DNA of 64,000 nt from Sphingobium lactosutens (GTDB lineage: Bacteria > Pseudomonadota > Alphaproteobacteria > Sphingomonadales > Sphingomonadaceae). Made by a program: the position numbers and the translations under genes. Where the stretch lies: NCBI RefSeq assembly GCF_013393185.1, contig NZ_QJQX01000054.1:310001-374000 (forward strand). Direction: 5' to 3'. How positions within the stretch are numbered: the first letter of the stretch is position 1; each line of letters begins with the position of its first letter. The notes below the pieces were generated by a model. The model saw only the letters and a program-made list of their open reading frames with translations. It had not been told where the DNA came from and did no database searches. Shown here piece after piece: positions 27,772 through 36,351 of this stretch.

Positions 27772-27803
27772 GTTTATCCTGATTCAACGTAAACAGGATA
27801 AAC
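27772..27803. repeat. Inverted repeat between amine oxidase and ridA
   Basis: Perfect 10-base arms GTTTATCCTG / CAGGATAAAC, 12-base spacer, in an AT-rich gap just after the amine oxidase stop. The arms are centred 22 bases apart, about two helical turns. It could be an attenuating hairpin or a regulator site for an internal ridA promoter. Confidence 0.6.
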
Positions 27804-27804
27804 T

Positions 27805-29331
27805 TTAGACATGGACGTCGGGCGGGACGAGGGCGTCGGCGGCGCGGCGGCCCGAAAGCACCGCGCCTTCCTGCCAATGGCCAGAATATTGGGACAGATG
27901 GCTGCCGGCAAACAGGAAGGGGCCGTCCGGCTGGTTGAGCAGGCGGAAACTGTCCAGTTCGTTGTCGTCTTTCTCCCATTCGAGCCATGGCCCCTGGCTA
28001 TGGGGAATTTTGGCCCAGTTGATGACGACGGGCCGGTTCAGGTCGCCGCCATGGCCGGGATGGATGCGCTCCACCGCCGACCGGGCCAGCGCCACCTGCT
28101 CGGTCAGGGCGCGCCGGGCGAAGCTGCGCGCGGCGTCCTGCGCCATATAGGCGGCCAGCAGCACGGCCTGGGGCTGCTGGAAGCGGTCGGATGGATACCA
28201 GATGATCGATGTTTCCCCGCCGACGAAGGAGAGGCCGCCATAGATTTGCTGCTCCTCCCAGAAGGGCCGGCTCTGGAACGCGACCTTGACCGAATCCTCG
28301 TAGCGCGACGTCGCGATGGCCCGGCGCACCGGCGCGCTGAAGTCGGCGGAGATGCCGGCGAGCACGGGCAACGGCACGGTGATGATCGCGCGATCCGCCG
28401 TCACCGTCTGCGCCCGACCCGTCCGGTCACGATAGCGGATATGGACGCCCCGGCCGGCCCGGCGGATTTCGGCGACCTGCGCCCCAGTAATGACCGGGCG
28501 GCGCAGCGCGGCGGCGATGGCGCGTGGAATGGCGTCCATCCCGCCGACCGGCGCCAGCATCGTCGCCTGCATCAGGATATTCTCCTCGAACAGCAGGCCG
28601 GCGAGGTTGGGATTGGCGAGCAACTGGTCGAGACTGCGGGGGGCGACCGCCTGCTGCGCCTGGTCGAAGGCGCCCGGCGGCCGGGCAAGGCCGGACCGGG
28701 CGCTGCCGCCATAATGGCCATCGGTGGCCAGGTCGCCATAGCCGGTGAGGAAGGTCGCCAGCGCCTTGCGCGTCGGCAGGTCGAGCGTCTGGTCGAGGCT
28801 GCCCGACCGCAGCGCCGCTTCCAGCAGTTCGGACAGATGCCCACGCAGGTCGTTGGCCGCCTGCCGCAGGCGCAATGGGCCGGACGAGTCCGCGATGAAG
28901 GCGCTGCGGCTGGAATTGACCAGGACCTCCAGCGGCACATGCAGGTCGCGGCACAGGCCCAATATCCCGTCATGATGACTGGGAATACGCGCCGCGCCGG
29001 CGTTGAGATACAGGCCCGGGTCGAAGTCGACCGACTGGGCATGCCCGTCCAGATCGGTGAAACGGTCGCCGCCGCGCACGGTCCACACGCGCCCGCCGAC
29101 CCGATCCCGTGCCTCCAGCACGGTGACGTCGATGCCGCGCGCCTCCAGTTCGCGCGCGGCGGTGAGGCCGGCCATGCCCGCGCCGAGGATGACGACGCTC
29201 CCCACCCGCTCGTTCCGGGGCGCACCGAAAAGATGGGAGGGGAGCGCCGCCGCCAGGCTCGCGCCGCCCATCGACCGCAAAAGGGCACGGCGGTCGAGGG
29301 CGGGGCCGGGTTTAGAGACTGGCCGAGACAC
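27805..29331 (-). CDS. Flavin monoamine oxidase family protein, Tat-exported
   Basis: A 508-aa FAD enzyme of the amine oxidase family. An N-terminal twin-arginine-like stretch (LDRRALLRSMGGASLAAAL) suggests folded export to the periplasm. The Rossmann loop ILGAGMAGLTAARELEARG is near residue 50, then RVGGRVWT, and the C-terminal FAD contact FAGSHLSQYSGHWQEGAV. It oxidises an amine or L-amino acid to an imine with release of hydrogen peroxide. The start taken is GTG 29331, inside the 3' end of the receptor gene; an ATG before the twin arginines is lacking unless one extends to 29466. The middle gene of TonB receptor, oxidase, RidA. Confidence 0.83.
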   Translation of the reverse strand: MSRPVSKPGPALDRRALLRSMGGASLAAALPSHLFGAPRNERVGSVVILGAGMAGLTAARELEARGIDVTVLEARDRVGGRVWTVRGGDRFTDLDGHAQSVDFDPGLYLNAGAARIPSHHDGILGLCRDLHVPLEVLVNSSRSAFIADSSGPLRLRQAANDLRGHLSELLEAALRSGSLDQTLDLPTRKALATFLTGYGDLATDGHYGGSARSGLARPPGAFDQAQQAVAPRSLDQLLANPNLAGLLFEENILMQATMLAPVGGMDAIPRAIAAALRRPVITGAQVAEIRRAGRGVHIRYRDRTGRAQTVTADRAIITVPLPVLAGISADFSAPVRRAIATSRYEDSVKVAFQSRPFWEEQQIYGGLSFVGGETSIIWYPSDRFQQPQAVLLAAYMAQDAARSFARRALTEQVALARSAVERIHPGHGGDLNRPVVINWAKIPHSQGPWLEWEKDDNELDSFRLLNQPDGPFLFAGSHLSQYSGHWQEGAVLSGRRAADALVPPDVHV

Positions 29332-31891
29332 GGAGATACCAGAAGCCGCCGAGGACGCCGAGGGGAGAGGCGTCGGGATAGATGAAGCCGCTCGCCGGCG
29401 CATTGGTCGACGGGTAAAGCAGACGGCTTTCGCGATCGGGGTAATTGTCGAAGATATTCTCCGCACCGACGGCGATGCGGAACGTGTTGGCGACCTTCAC
29501 CCCCACCTCCAGGTCGAAGGAGATTTCGGCGCCGAACGTCTTGTCGCCGCCATTGGCCGCCAGCTGGTTGTTGGTGAATTTCCCGAAATAATTGGCGCGG
29601 GCGATGACATCGACCGGGCCTGCTTCGGCGGTCTGGGTGAAGACGCCGCGCCAGCGCGGCAGCAGGCTTTCGATATCCCGCTTGCGCACATCGTCGATCA
29701 ACTGGCCGCTGCGGCCGTCCGCCAGGGTGATGGTCCGGCGCGACAGCAATGTCGTCCGGTTATAGTTGATCGCCAGCGACGATCCGAGCTTGCCCCAGCC
29801 GGGATTGGCCCGATAGCTCGCGACGACGTCCACCCCCTGGGTCCGGGTGGCGAAGCCGTTGGTGAAATATTGGACGACGCCGAGCGAGTTGGGATCGACC
29901 ACGCCCAGCGCCGCGAGTTGCACCCGGTCGGCATCGGTCACGCTGAAACGGCTGGTCAGGCCGATCCGGTTCGTGACCTTGATATTATAATAATCCGCCG
30001 TCACGGTGAAGGCCGGGGCGGGGGTCAGCACCACGCCGCCGCTGAAGTTGACGGACTCCTCCGGCTCCAGCGGCGTGGCGCCGTAATATCGGGCGGCCGC
30101 ATCGCCGGCGGAGAGCGTCGCCACCTGCACCGGCACGGGATTGGTGCCGATGAAGCTCGTCTGCAGGTTGCGCAGATAGAGCTGGCCCGGCGTCGGCGCG
30201 CGAAAGCCGGTGCTGGCGGCGCCGCGCAGGGCGATGGCGTCGCTGACGGCATAGCGCGCGGTCGCCTTCACATTGGTGGTTCCGCCGAAATCCTCGAAAT
30301 GCTCGTAGCGCACCGCGCCACCCAGGGTGAAGCGTGGCGTCACATCGACTTCCAGGTCGAGATAGGCAGCATAGCTGGCGCGCGACCGATCGACGATCGA
30401 GGTCGGGCCATAGCCGGGAAAGCCGTTTGATCCGACCGGATGGGTAATGAGGAAGGTCGTGCCGTCGGCGCGCTTCACCGTCTGCGACGCATATTGGCCC
30501 TGGGTATAGGAAGCCGCGTCGCCCGCGCCGATCAGGAAGCTTTCGCGCCGATATTCGAGGCCGCCAGCGATGTTGAGCGGACTGGCAAGGCCGATGTCCA
30601 GAGGATAGCTGAGGTCCAGATTGGCATTGAGTTCGCGCTGTTCCAGCGATCCGGCATAGAAGCTGGTCGGGGAATCCGGGCCCAGCGACGGGTTGAAGGT
30701 GTCGGATATATAATATTTGATGCGGTTCTGGCCGTAGGCGAGGCTGGCGTCGTAGGTCAGGCCGAAACCGGTTTCGCCCTTGTAGCCGCCGACCGCCGAC
30801 ACGTCCGTATTGGTGCTGCGGAAGCGTGGCGTGAAGCCGTTGGGAAAGAGGGTGGCGTCATTCCATGTCCGCCCGTCGGCATTCCATGTGCCGTCTGCAT
30901 TTTTGTCGAGATAATAGAGGTTGATCGACTTGCCGAAGGTGAAGGGCGTGCCGGTCGGGCCGGTCGTCGTCACCGCCACCGGGCGACGATAGTTGAAGTC
31001 GATTACCTGATCGCTATGCCCGTAATTGCCGAAGAAATAGAGGCTGTCATCTCCGAGCGGCAGTTCGGCATTGACGAAGAAGCGATAGGCCTCGGTATCG
31101 GGGCTGCCGAATTTCGTGACCGGTTGCCTGACGTCATAGCCCTGCGATTCCAACACCAGCGCGTCGGGGCGCTGCACGGCGCGATTGGTGTCGTTGGCGT
31201 TGATATATTCGCCGGTCAGGTTCAGGAAACCGCCGTCCTGCCCCAGTTTCAGGCCCAGATTGCCCGAAAGCTGGATATCGCGGCCATCGCCCCTGTAATA
31301 TTCGCCATAGCGGGCATTCAGTTCCAGCCCTTCGGCATTGCGCTTGAGCGCGAAGTTGAGGACGCCCGCGATCGCATCCGACCCATATTGGGCGGCGGCG
31401 GCGTCGCGCAGCACCTCCACCCGTTCGATCGCGGCGCCGGGAATCTGGGACAGGTCCGCGCCCTGCGATCCGGCGGCGAGCGATCCGCCGCTCACCTGCA
31501 CCAGTGCCGATCGATGCACGCGCTTGCCATTGATGAGCACCAGCGTCTCGTCTGGCGGCAGGCCGCGCAGCGTCGGCGGACGGACGAAGGCCGATCCGTC
31601 GAACAGCGCATTGCGCTGAAGGTTGAAGGAAGGAACGAGATTCTTGATCGCCGTCTTGATATCGCTGCTGGCCTGCGACGCGAGTTCGTCGGCGGAAAAG
31701 ACATCGATCGGGACGGCGGATTCGCTGACGGTGCGATCTGTCCTGCGCGTGCCGGTGACGATGATCGTGTCACGCCCTGCCTGTCCTGCGGCCGGCTGCT
31801 GGGCGGCCGGCGCCTGTGCCTGCGCGCCCTGGGCAAACGCCACCGCCGCCAGAGCCGCGCCGGCCCTGGCCAAAATCTTTACCGATGTCAT
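29312..31891 (-). CDS. TonB-dependent receptor
   Basis: An 859-aa outer-membrane receptor. The signal peptide ends AQGAQAQA, a TonB-box-like DTIIVTGTRR lies near residue 41, the plug shows NLVPSFNLQR, PTLRGLPPDETLVLINGKR and RVEVLRDAAAAQYGSDAIAG (split), and the barrel ends WYLRVSASL. The plug is of the subtype common in sphingomonads for organic ligands rather than siderophores. It overlaps the amine oxidase start by 20 bases. Together with the exported oxidase and RidA, the ligand may be an amine, peptide or amino-acid derivative; inference only. Confidence 0.92.
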   Translation of the reverse strand: MTSVKILARAGAALAAVAFAQGAQAQAPAAQQPAAGQAGRDTIIVTGTRRTDRTVSESAVPIDVFSADELASQASSDIKTAIKNLVPSFNLQRNALFDGSAFVRPPTLRGLPPDETLVLINGKRVHRSALVQVSGGSLAAGSQGADLSQIPGAAIERVEVLRDAAAAQYGSDAIAGVLNFALKRNAEGLELNARYGEYYRGDGRDIQLSGNLGLKLGQDGGFLNLTGEYINANDTNRAVQRPDALVLESQGYDVRQPVTKFGSPDTEAYRFFVNAELPLGDDSLYFFGNYGHSDQVIDFNYRRPVAVTTTGPTGTPFTFGKSINLYYLDKNADGTWNADGRTWNDATLFPNGFTPRFRSTNTDVSAVGGYKGETGFGLTYDASLAYGQNRIKYYISDTFNPSLGPDSPTSFYAGSLEQRELNANLDLSYPLDIGLASPLNIAGGLEYRRESFLIGAGDAASYTQGQYASQTVKRADGTTFLITHPVGSNGFPGYGPTSIVDRSRASYAAYLDLEVDVTPRFTLGGAVRYEHFEDFGGTTNVKATARYAVSDAIALRGAASTGFRAPTPGQLYLRNLQTSFIGTNPVPVQVATLSAGDAAARYYGATPLEPEESVNFSGGVVLTPAPAFTVTADYYNIKVTNRIGLTSRFSVTDADRVQLAALGVVDPNSLGVVQYFTNGFATRTQGVDVVASYRANPGWGKLGSSLAINYNRTTLLSRRTITLADGRSGQLIDDVRKRDIESLLPRWRGVFTQTAEAGPVDVIARANYFGKFTNNQLAANGGDKTFGAEISFDLEVGVKVANTFRIAVGAENIFDNYPDRESRLLYPSTNAPASGFIYPDASPLGVLGGFWYLRVSASL

Positions 31892-32266
31892 GAAGTCCCC
31901 CTGACTATTGCAACCTTCTGTCCGCGGGAAAAGAGGTCTTCCCCTGCGGTAATTTATCTACTAATATGGTAGACTAGTGGCGCAATCGAGTTTTACTCAT
32001 AGCAGGCCAGAGTTGCCGATCCGTCGGTGAAACTGTGCCGATATTCGGCCCGCGCCCTGTAAAAAGAAGGGGCGGGGAAGCGATGAGAGGCTCGGGTCGC
32101 GCAGGATTGGGACATTCGAAGATATGTGCATCTCTCGTCGTCCAATGGATTTGACCGGTCGGGAATTCAGGGCATCCCATCCGGTCCCGCCGCCCCAGCG
32201 CTTGGCAGGCCAGGGCGAAGCGGCGACAGTTCACGCCCTACAACCGATCATCATGGAGGCCAGTTC
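31892..32266. other. Promoter region of the receptor operon
   Basis: About 375 bases, including an AT-rich block at 31948-31985 that holds a 5-base inverted repeat TCTAC...GTAGA (31957-31973) and is the likely promoter/operator of the TonB receptor operon. The remainder, up to the small gene at 32267, shows nothing recognisable. Confidence 0.4.
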
Positions 32267-32452
32267 ATGACCATCGAAACCAGACTGCACGCGCTCAAGC
32301 GGCGGATCGGCGCGATCCTGAACGATGATAGCCGCTATGCCATAGCCGCCCATATTCGCGAGCTGGGCTATATCGACCTGCGGGATTTCTTCCAGGCGCG
32401 ACCGGTGCTTGCCCATGTCGCAGCCATCGAGCGGATGCTGGCGCGGGCTTAG
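32267..32452 (+). CDS. Small protein of unknown function (61 aa)
   Basis: A 61-aa protein (MTIETRLHALKRRIG...) with two amphipathic helices and no signal peptide. The ATG is preceded by GGAGG (nine bases between); a longer upstream frame is less likely. Its TAG stop is formed by the first three bases of the 100-bp double-palindrome element (32450-32549), so the original C-terminus may have been different. No family recognised. Confidence 0.55.
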   Translation: MTIETRLHALKRRIGAILNDDSRYAIAAHIRELGYIDLRDFFQARPVLAHVAAIERMLARA

Positions 32453-32549
32453 AGCATTCTGAAGTCGGCTGGAACGGCCGACTTCAGAATGCGGTAATCA
32501 AAAGACAAAGAGAGCCGGGAACGATTCAATCTAATCGTTCCCGGCTCTA
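32450..32549. repeat. 100-bp RIME-like double-palindrome element
   Basis: Two large perfect hairpins: arms CATTCTGAAGTCGGC / GCCGACTTCAGAATG at 32455-32469 and 32477-32491 (7-base loop), and AGAGCCGGGAACGATT / AATCGTTCCCGGCTCT at 32511-32526 and 32533-32548 (6-base loop). The whole is bounded by TAGAGC and GCTCTA. The size and architecture match the rhizobial RIME class of intergenic mosaic elements. No T-runs follow, so these are not simple terminators. Confidence 0.8.
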
Positions 32550-32559
32550 GCAGGGCCTC

Positions 32560-32897
32560 GCCGGAAGCCTGTGCATGCGGCCCAATGACCGCACCTATCC
32601 GGTTGCCGAAAGCGCCGATTAGCGAGAATTTGACCATGTAGGCAGGATGCCTTGGCGCTGGCGGTGATGTCCTTGAACTTTACCGATGTGGGGTCTTTGA
32701 TCACGTCGCGGGCGCTTGCCATTGCTTTGCCAGCAAATAGGCGATCCGGGTCTTCTGATGCGCCTAGATTGATCATTCCTGATGAATGTAGGCCAGCCAC
32801 AAACGCTACGGCGCAAGGCTAGCGCGCTTTCGACATCTGGTTCTGATTCCTTGGCGGTCCTGTAACCGCAATCGCTCCCAACCGTTCCTATCAACAA
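32560..32897 (-). pseudogene. Possible decayed gene remnant
   Basis: On the minus strand a frame with ARDVIKDPTSVKFKDI followed by ASCLHGQ resembles the D-P-x-S-x-x-F motif of small hypothetical exported proteins, but the reading breaks into other frames on both sides. It lies directly left of the island's attachment site. The identification is weak and the frame could be chance. Confidence 0.25.
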
Positions 32898-32966
32898 TGT
32901 GGGGCGTTATGTGGGTCTGGAATCAACCCTTCATGAAATCGTTTAAAATAAACAGTTTATGAAGAA

Positions 32967-32988
32967 TGGTGGCGGAGCGGGAGGAATT
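32967..32988. repeat. Left attachment site (copy of tRNA-Ser 3' end)
   Basis: TGGTGGCGGAGCGGGAGG is identical over 18 bases to the region spanning the 3' end of the tRNA-Ser gene (41909-41926), and 21 of 22 bases match to 32988. This is the duplicated target left by integration. Confidence 0.85.
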
Positions 32989-33103
32989 AATAACCGTCAC
33001 TAAAACGGCAGAAATCCAAGCTTTCCGTTCACGTTAACTGAAGCTTTCCCACACCCGTTCCCACGGACGTCTCTGCTGGTCATAAAATCACCAGCTTAAT
33101 AAC

Positions 33104-33280
33104 ATGATGGCGGACGATTCTGGACATGTCCAGACGCGAATGTTGGATCACCTATTTCGCCGTTTTGAGGAGCTTCTATTTCCGCGGGAGGCATCAACAT
33201 TCAAGCCATACGGCGTAGTAACATCGCTTAGTTTATCATGGGGTGTTCACACTGCGATTGTGCCCCACCGCTTTATCTGA
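33104..33280 (+). CDS. Possible small ORF (58 aa) at island left end
   Basis: An open frame of 58 codons starting MMADDSGHVQTRMLDHLF and ending VPHRFI. It stops five bases before the end of the convergent RES gene. It has an unbroken, protein-like amphipathic N-terminal half but no clear ribosome site. An inverted repeat GCTGGT...ACCAGC (33076-33096) lies just upstream. It could be a small partner gene, a truncated gene or chance. Confidence 0.3.
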   Translation: MMADDSGHVQTRMLDHLFRRFEELLFPREASTFKPYGVVTSLSLSWGVHTAIVPHRFI

Positions 33281-33285
33281 GCGGC

Positions 33286-34308
33286 TCAAGCCGCGCCGAC
33301 CTCTACGCTCACTCGGGTAATGTTGTAGAGCGAGACCGCACCAGGCGCGGCCTTGGTTGCGTCAAACAAAGCAAGATTGATCCCTTCGCTCACCGAGCTG
33401 CGATAAACCACGCCGTCATAACCGACCTTCTTGATGAACTCGCAGAGATATTGGCTTGGAATATAGTCGATCGCGGCTCCGCTCGGCAGGACAGGTCGGG
33501 TAAGCTCGTCACCGAGTCGCTCGAGAAAGGCGATGTCGGCGCGCAGCTGCCCGATTGCGCGGGCATCGGCAAGGAGGAAAGGCGAGACCAGCCCTCGCGG
33601 GTTGCGAAGATCAACCGCGTTTAACGGGGGTGCCACTGTGAAGTCGGCGACGCACGCGACCTCACCGGTGTGTGGTCGGATCTCCGCGGCCGCGGTGGCT
33701 GGCAGCGATCCAAGGTAGAGATAGGGGATGCCGGCGGGATTGGCTCGGCCGTGGGTCGCTTTGCGCGCCGGCGGCGCTCCCATTTCGCCGATCGGGAACG
33801 GATCATCGCGATCTAGGATGCGTGCGCGATACCAGATCGTCGGCATGTCGTCGGCTGGCAGATGGCCAAGCAACTCGCGGAGACGATCGGTGTCGAGCAC
33901 CTCGTCGAGGAAATAGCGGTTCTTCCACATTAGCTCGTCGCGCAGCGTCTCCCAGCGCGCAAGTGCCGCGCTATGATAAGCTGCCGAGGGCGAGAACGTC
34001 TTCCGTACAATATCGCCATCGTCGAGGATGTCGCCAAGCAATTCCTTGGCGTGAGCGACATCCATCGCCTCGTGGCTAAACAGGTCCCAGTCGCCTTTGA
34101 GCCAATCGACCAACGTCTGGCCAGCAGCGTCCGGCTCATAAATGCTGATCAGGAGCTCGAAGACATCGCGCAGCGCTAACGGCTCGACCAGCGGCACGCC
34201 TGCCGTCCCGCAATAGCCGCAATCGCCACCGCCGGAGCTAAGCGAGGGAATGATGTCGCGACGCAGACCGCGGTCCCCGAAGCAGGCATGGCAGCAGAGC
34301 TTGGCCAT
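33286..34308 (-). CDS. HEPN/RES-domain protein (predicted NAD-targeting toxin fold)
   Basis: A 340-aa protein. The N-terminus has paired cysteines (CCHAC near residue 5, CGYCG near residue 31), then a helical HEPN-like domain (about 45-130). The C-terminal RES domain shows the Arg of IWYRARI, Arg of GRANPAGIPYLYLG, the Glu of AAAEIRPH and the Ser of VVYRSSVSEG, the residues that name the family. RES toxins of toxin-antitoxin systems degrade NAD; this larger architecture is known from genomes but not characterised. It begins four bases after the sce7725-like gene in the same operon. No Xre/MbcA antitoxin gene is adjacent. Confidence 0.82.
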   Translation of the reverse strand: MAKLCCHACFGDRGLRRDIIPSLSSGGGDCGYCGTAGVPLVEPLALRDVFELLISIYEPDAAGQTLVDWLKGDWDLFSHEAMDVAHAKELLGDILDDGDIVRKTFSPSAAYHSAALARWETLRDELMWKNRYFLDEVLDTDRLRELLGHLPADDMPTIWYRARILDRDDPFPIGEMGAPPARKATHGRANPAGIPYLYLGSLPATAAAEIRPHTGEVACVADFTVAPPLNAVDLRNPRGLVSPFLLADARAIGQLRADIAFLERLGDELTRPVLPSGAAIDYIPSQYLCEFIKKVGYDGVVYRSSVSEGINLALFDATKAAPGAVSLYNITRVSVEVGAA

Positions 34309-34312
34309 CGAC

Positions 34313-35251
34313 TTATACCAGGAAATCCGCCAGCGTCTCGATATGGTGGTTCATCGACAGCTTCTTTACATAGCCCAGACCTGGGAAATGGCCCTTGGTA
34401 TGAAGATCACGAAATTCCTTGATCGCATTGCTCTCGAAAAGATTGGAAGACCCGCTGTTGAACTTCTTGATGAGCTTCTCGAGGGCTTGCGCGAATTTCC
34501 CGGCGGGGTCGGTCGGGGTGTCTTTCGTCGTGGAGACGAAATGATAGATATACATGACCTCGTCCTTTTCGGGATCAATGAAGGTCAGGTGGATTGCGAC
34601 CGCGTAAGCTGGGCCGCCGCCCTCGATATAATCATCCCCAACGATTAGGAAGTCACCGAACCCGTCCATATCCTCTTCGTCATATGTGACGTGGAGGTCT
34701 GAAAAGAGTTCAACCGCCGGGTGGTCTGCGTTGCGGCGACGTTCAAACCCATCACGCAGCAGGACGCGCTTCGCCGCACCTTTGAAATGCTTGCGATAAA
34801 GCTTGTGGCAATGCTTCTCGAAAAAGACATGGCTTGTGTTAGCTAGCCCGCCGCCGAGTTTTTCCGCGAGCCCCTTCGCCTCGGTGAAGCCGGCATGGAT
34901 GAACGTCGGGTTGTGCGCCTTGTGTTTTTCGTAGCAGGCGAGCGCGTCGACAGTGTCCATGTCGTTCTGGAGCAAGATGCCGGCGGTGATGCCGCCTTTG
35001 TCGAGAAAGCCTTTTTCAAGCAGCGCCGAAATGCTGACGCCGTCCTCTGCATGGTCGCCGTGAAACGGGTTGACGATGACAATCGCCTTGCCGTCGACCT
35101 TGCAAATTTCAGTCAGTGCGCGCTCGAGGCCTTTAAGCGCTTCGCGCACGGGCTCGATGATCGGCACGAAGTTCGCCTTCGCCATTAGCGCCGCCGTCTC
35201 ACGGATCGTGATCAGCTCGAATTGCTTGCCGCGGAAATAAGGGTGATACAT
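34313..35251 (-). CDS. sce7725-family protein
   Basis: A 312-aa protein beginning MYHPYFRGKQFELI, the characteristic N-terminus of the sce7725 family (named from Sorangium cellulosum), which I recall as related to the phage-type beta family proteins. Other marks are FVPIIEPVRE, VIVNPFHGDH and FIHAGFTEA, which look like strands of a TIM-barrel-like fold, and late YAVAIHLTFIDPE. Function is unknown. The ATG at 35251 follows the sce7726-like stop by seven bases; an upstream extension inside the neighbour is discarded. Middle gene of the three-gene island operon. Confidence 0.83.
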   Translation of the reverse strand: MYHPYFRGKQFELITIRETAALMAKANFVPIIEPVREALKGLERALTEICKVDGKAIVIVNPFHGDHAEDGVSISALLEKGFLDKGGITAGILLQNDMDTVDALACYEKHKAHNPTFIHAGFTEAKGLAEKLGGGLANTSHVFFEKHCHKLYRKHFKGAAKRVLLRDGFERRRNADHPAVELFSDLHVTYDEEDMDGFGDFLIVGDDYIEGGGPAYAVAIHLTFIDPEKDEVMYIYHFVSTTKDTPTDPAGKFAQALEKLIKKFNSGSSNLFESNAIKEFRDLHTKGHFPGLGYVKKLSMNHHIETLADFLV

Positions 35252-35258
35252 GCGGTGG

Positions 35259-36146
35259 TCAGGCCCAGGCGATCGCTGCGCCGAGCGGGGTGGAGACCGC
35301 CTCGACGAGCCGGTCATGATCTGCGCGACGGATCTGAATCGAGAGCGCCGCGGCGTGGAGCGAGCGCGGCAGATGATCGACGAGCTCACGAAGCGGCGCA
35401 AGGTCGCGAGTGCGCTTCAGCGTTGTCACCATCGCTCGATGGACGGACATGGGATCGAGATCCTCGAACAAAGCGCGCATCGTCGAATGGCGTTGCGTAT
35501 TGGGCACGTCAGGCACCTCAATTCCAAGGCTCTTGAGGATCGCTGCAGCTTCGACCGAACGCAACGAATCGAACACGATTGCAGGGCAGATGCGGTCTGG
35601 CCGGTCCTCAGCCTCACGCACTGTAGTGATGCGATAGCGTGGCGCGAGCATCATCACGCCAACATCAACTGGCACAGTCTCAAGCACGCTTGCGACATGG
35701 CCTTCGCTCGCGATCACATAGACCTTGGCAAAAACCTGCTTGTAATTCGCGACTTGGTTGGCAAGCCGCGCGAGCGAGTCCCGCTCGGACTTGATTTCAT
35801 ATACGGTTGCGGTGCCGTTCAAGATCGCGAGGTCAGCCTTGCACGCGCCCGCGCGAAACTCGGTGAGCATACAGGCGGTGTTGAGCGAGTGCGTCCCCAT
35901 CAGCACATTATGGGTAAGCGCCGAGCGATAGACATACTCATCGCGCCGCCCAGCGGTCTTCAGCACGTTAAACGCCGCGTCAAAAGCCTGTCCGACAGTT
36001 GCGTCCCCGGCACAGCCCTCGCCGATTTCAGTCAAATCGAACAGACGTGCGAAGAGCGGCGACCGGCCCTTGCGCGCCATTTCGCGAAAGACAGCCGACG
36101 AGAACAGACGCGTCATCGCGGACAGCTGAGTTGAACTTAGTACCAC
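35259..36146 (-). CDS. sce7726-family protein, PD-(D/E)XK nuclease-like
   Basis: A 295-aa protein of the sce7726 family. The N-terminus has LFSSAVFREMARKGRSPLFARL, here split as LFSSAVFREMARKG and RSPLFARL, typical of the family. The centre reads KADLAIL (Asp105) then TVYEIKSERD (Glu117, Lys119), followed by a helix with Gln131 and KVYVIAS, which matches the core of PD-(D/E)XK nucleases. The start is GTG 36146 with AGGGG five bases away; ATG 36116 is an alternative. It is the first gene of the island operon behind a good promoter. Nuclease activity is inferred from the motif. Confidence 0.83.
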   Translation of the reverse strand: MVLSSTQLSAMTRLFSSAVFREMARKGRSPLFARLFDLTEIGEGCAGDATVGQAFDAAFNVLKTAGRRDEYVYRSALTHNVLMGTHSLNTACMLTEFRAGACKADLAILNGTATVYEIKSERDSLARLANQVANYKQVFAKVYVIASEGHVASVLETVPVDVGVMMLAPRYRITTVREAEDRPDRICPAIVFDSLRSVEAAAILKSLGIEVPDVPNTQRHSTMRALFEDLDPMSVHRAMVTTLKRTRDLAPLRELVDHLPRSLHAAALSIQIRRADHDRLVEAVSTPLGAAIAWA

Positions 36147-36202
36147 AATCCCCTCGCGACGCTGGAGAATATTCCCAATGACGCCGTCGCACGCTCTAGC
36201 GG

Positions 36203-36231
36203 ATTATATCGGTCGAGGGAATCAAGTAAAA
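36203..36231 (-). promoter_or_regulatory. Predicted promoter of the sce7726-sce7725-RES operon
   Basis: On the minus strand TTTTAC (36226-36231) and a consensus TATAAT (36203-36208) are separated by 17 bases, about 60 bases before the GTG start. Confidence 0.55.
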
Positions 36232-36351
36232 GAGCCCCTGCTTTGCAAAGGCTCATCCAGATGCTCGAGTTGGAATCTCACGGGCTTCTGAAAGCTCGGT
36301 GGTGGGATCGCCTTGAGTCGCTCGCAGCTGCGAAACGACCGGCCATGACGT

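Noticed and set aside
27811..29385. 524-codon plus-strand frame opposite the amine oxidase
   Set aside because: The minus strand carries the FAD motifs and operon overlaps; the plus-strand frame is Arg/Gly/Asp-rich shadow sequence.
32455..32548. Reading the two hairpins as ordinary terminators
   Set aside because: No T-run follows either stem in either direction and the pair is bounded by matching terminal repeats, which fits a dispersed element better.
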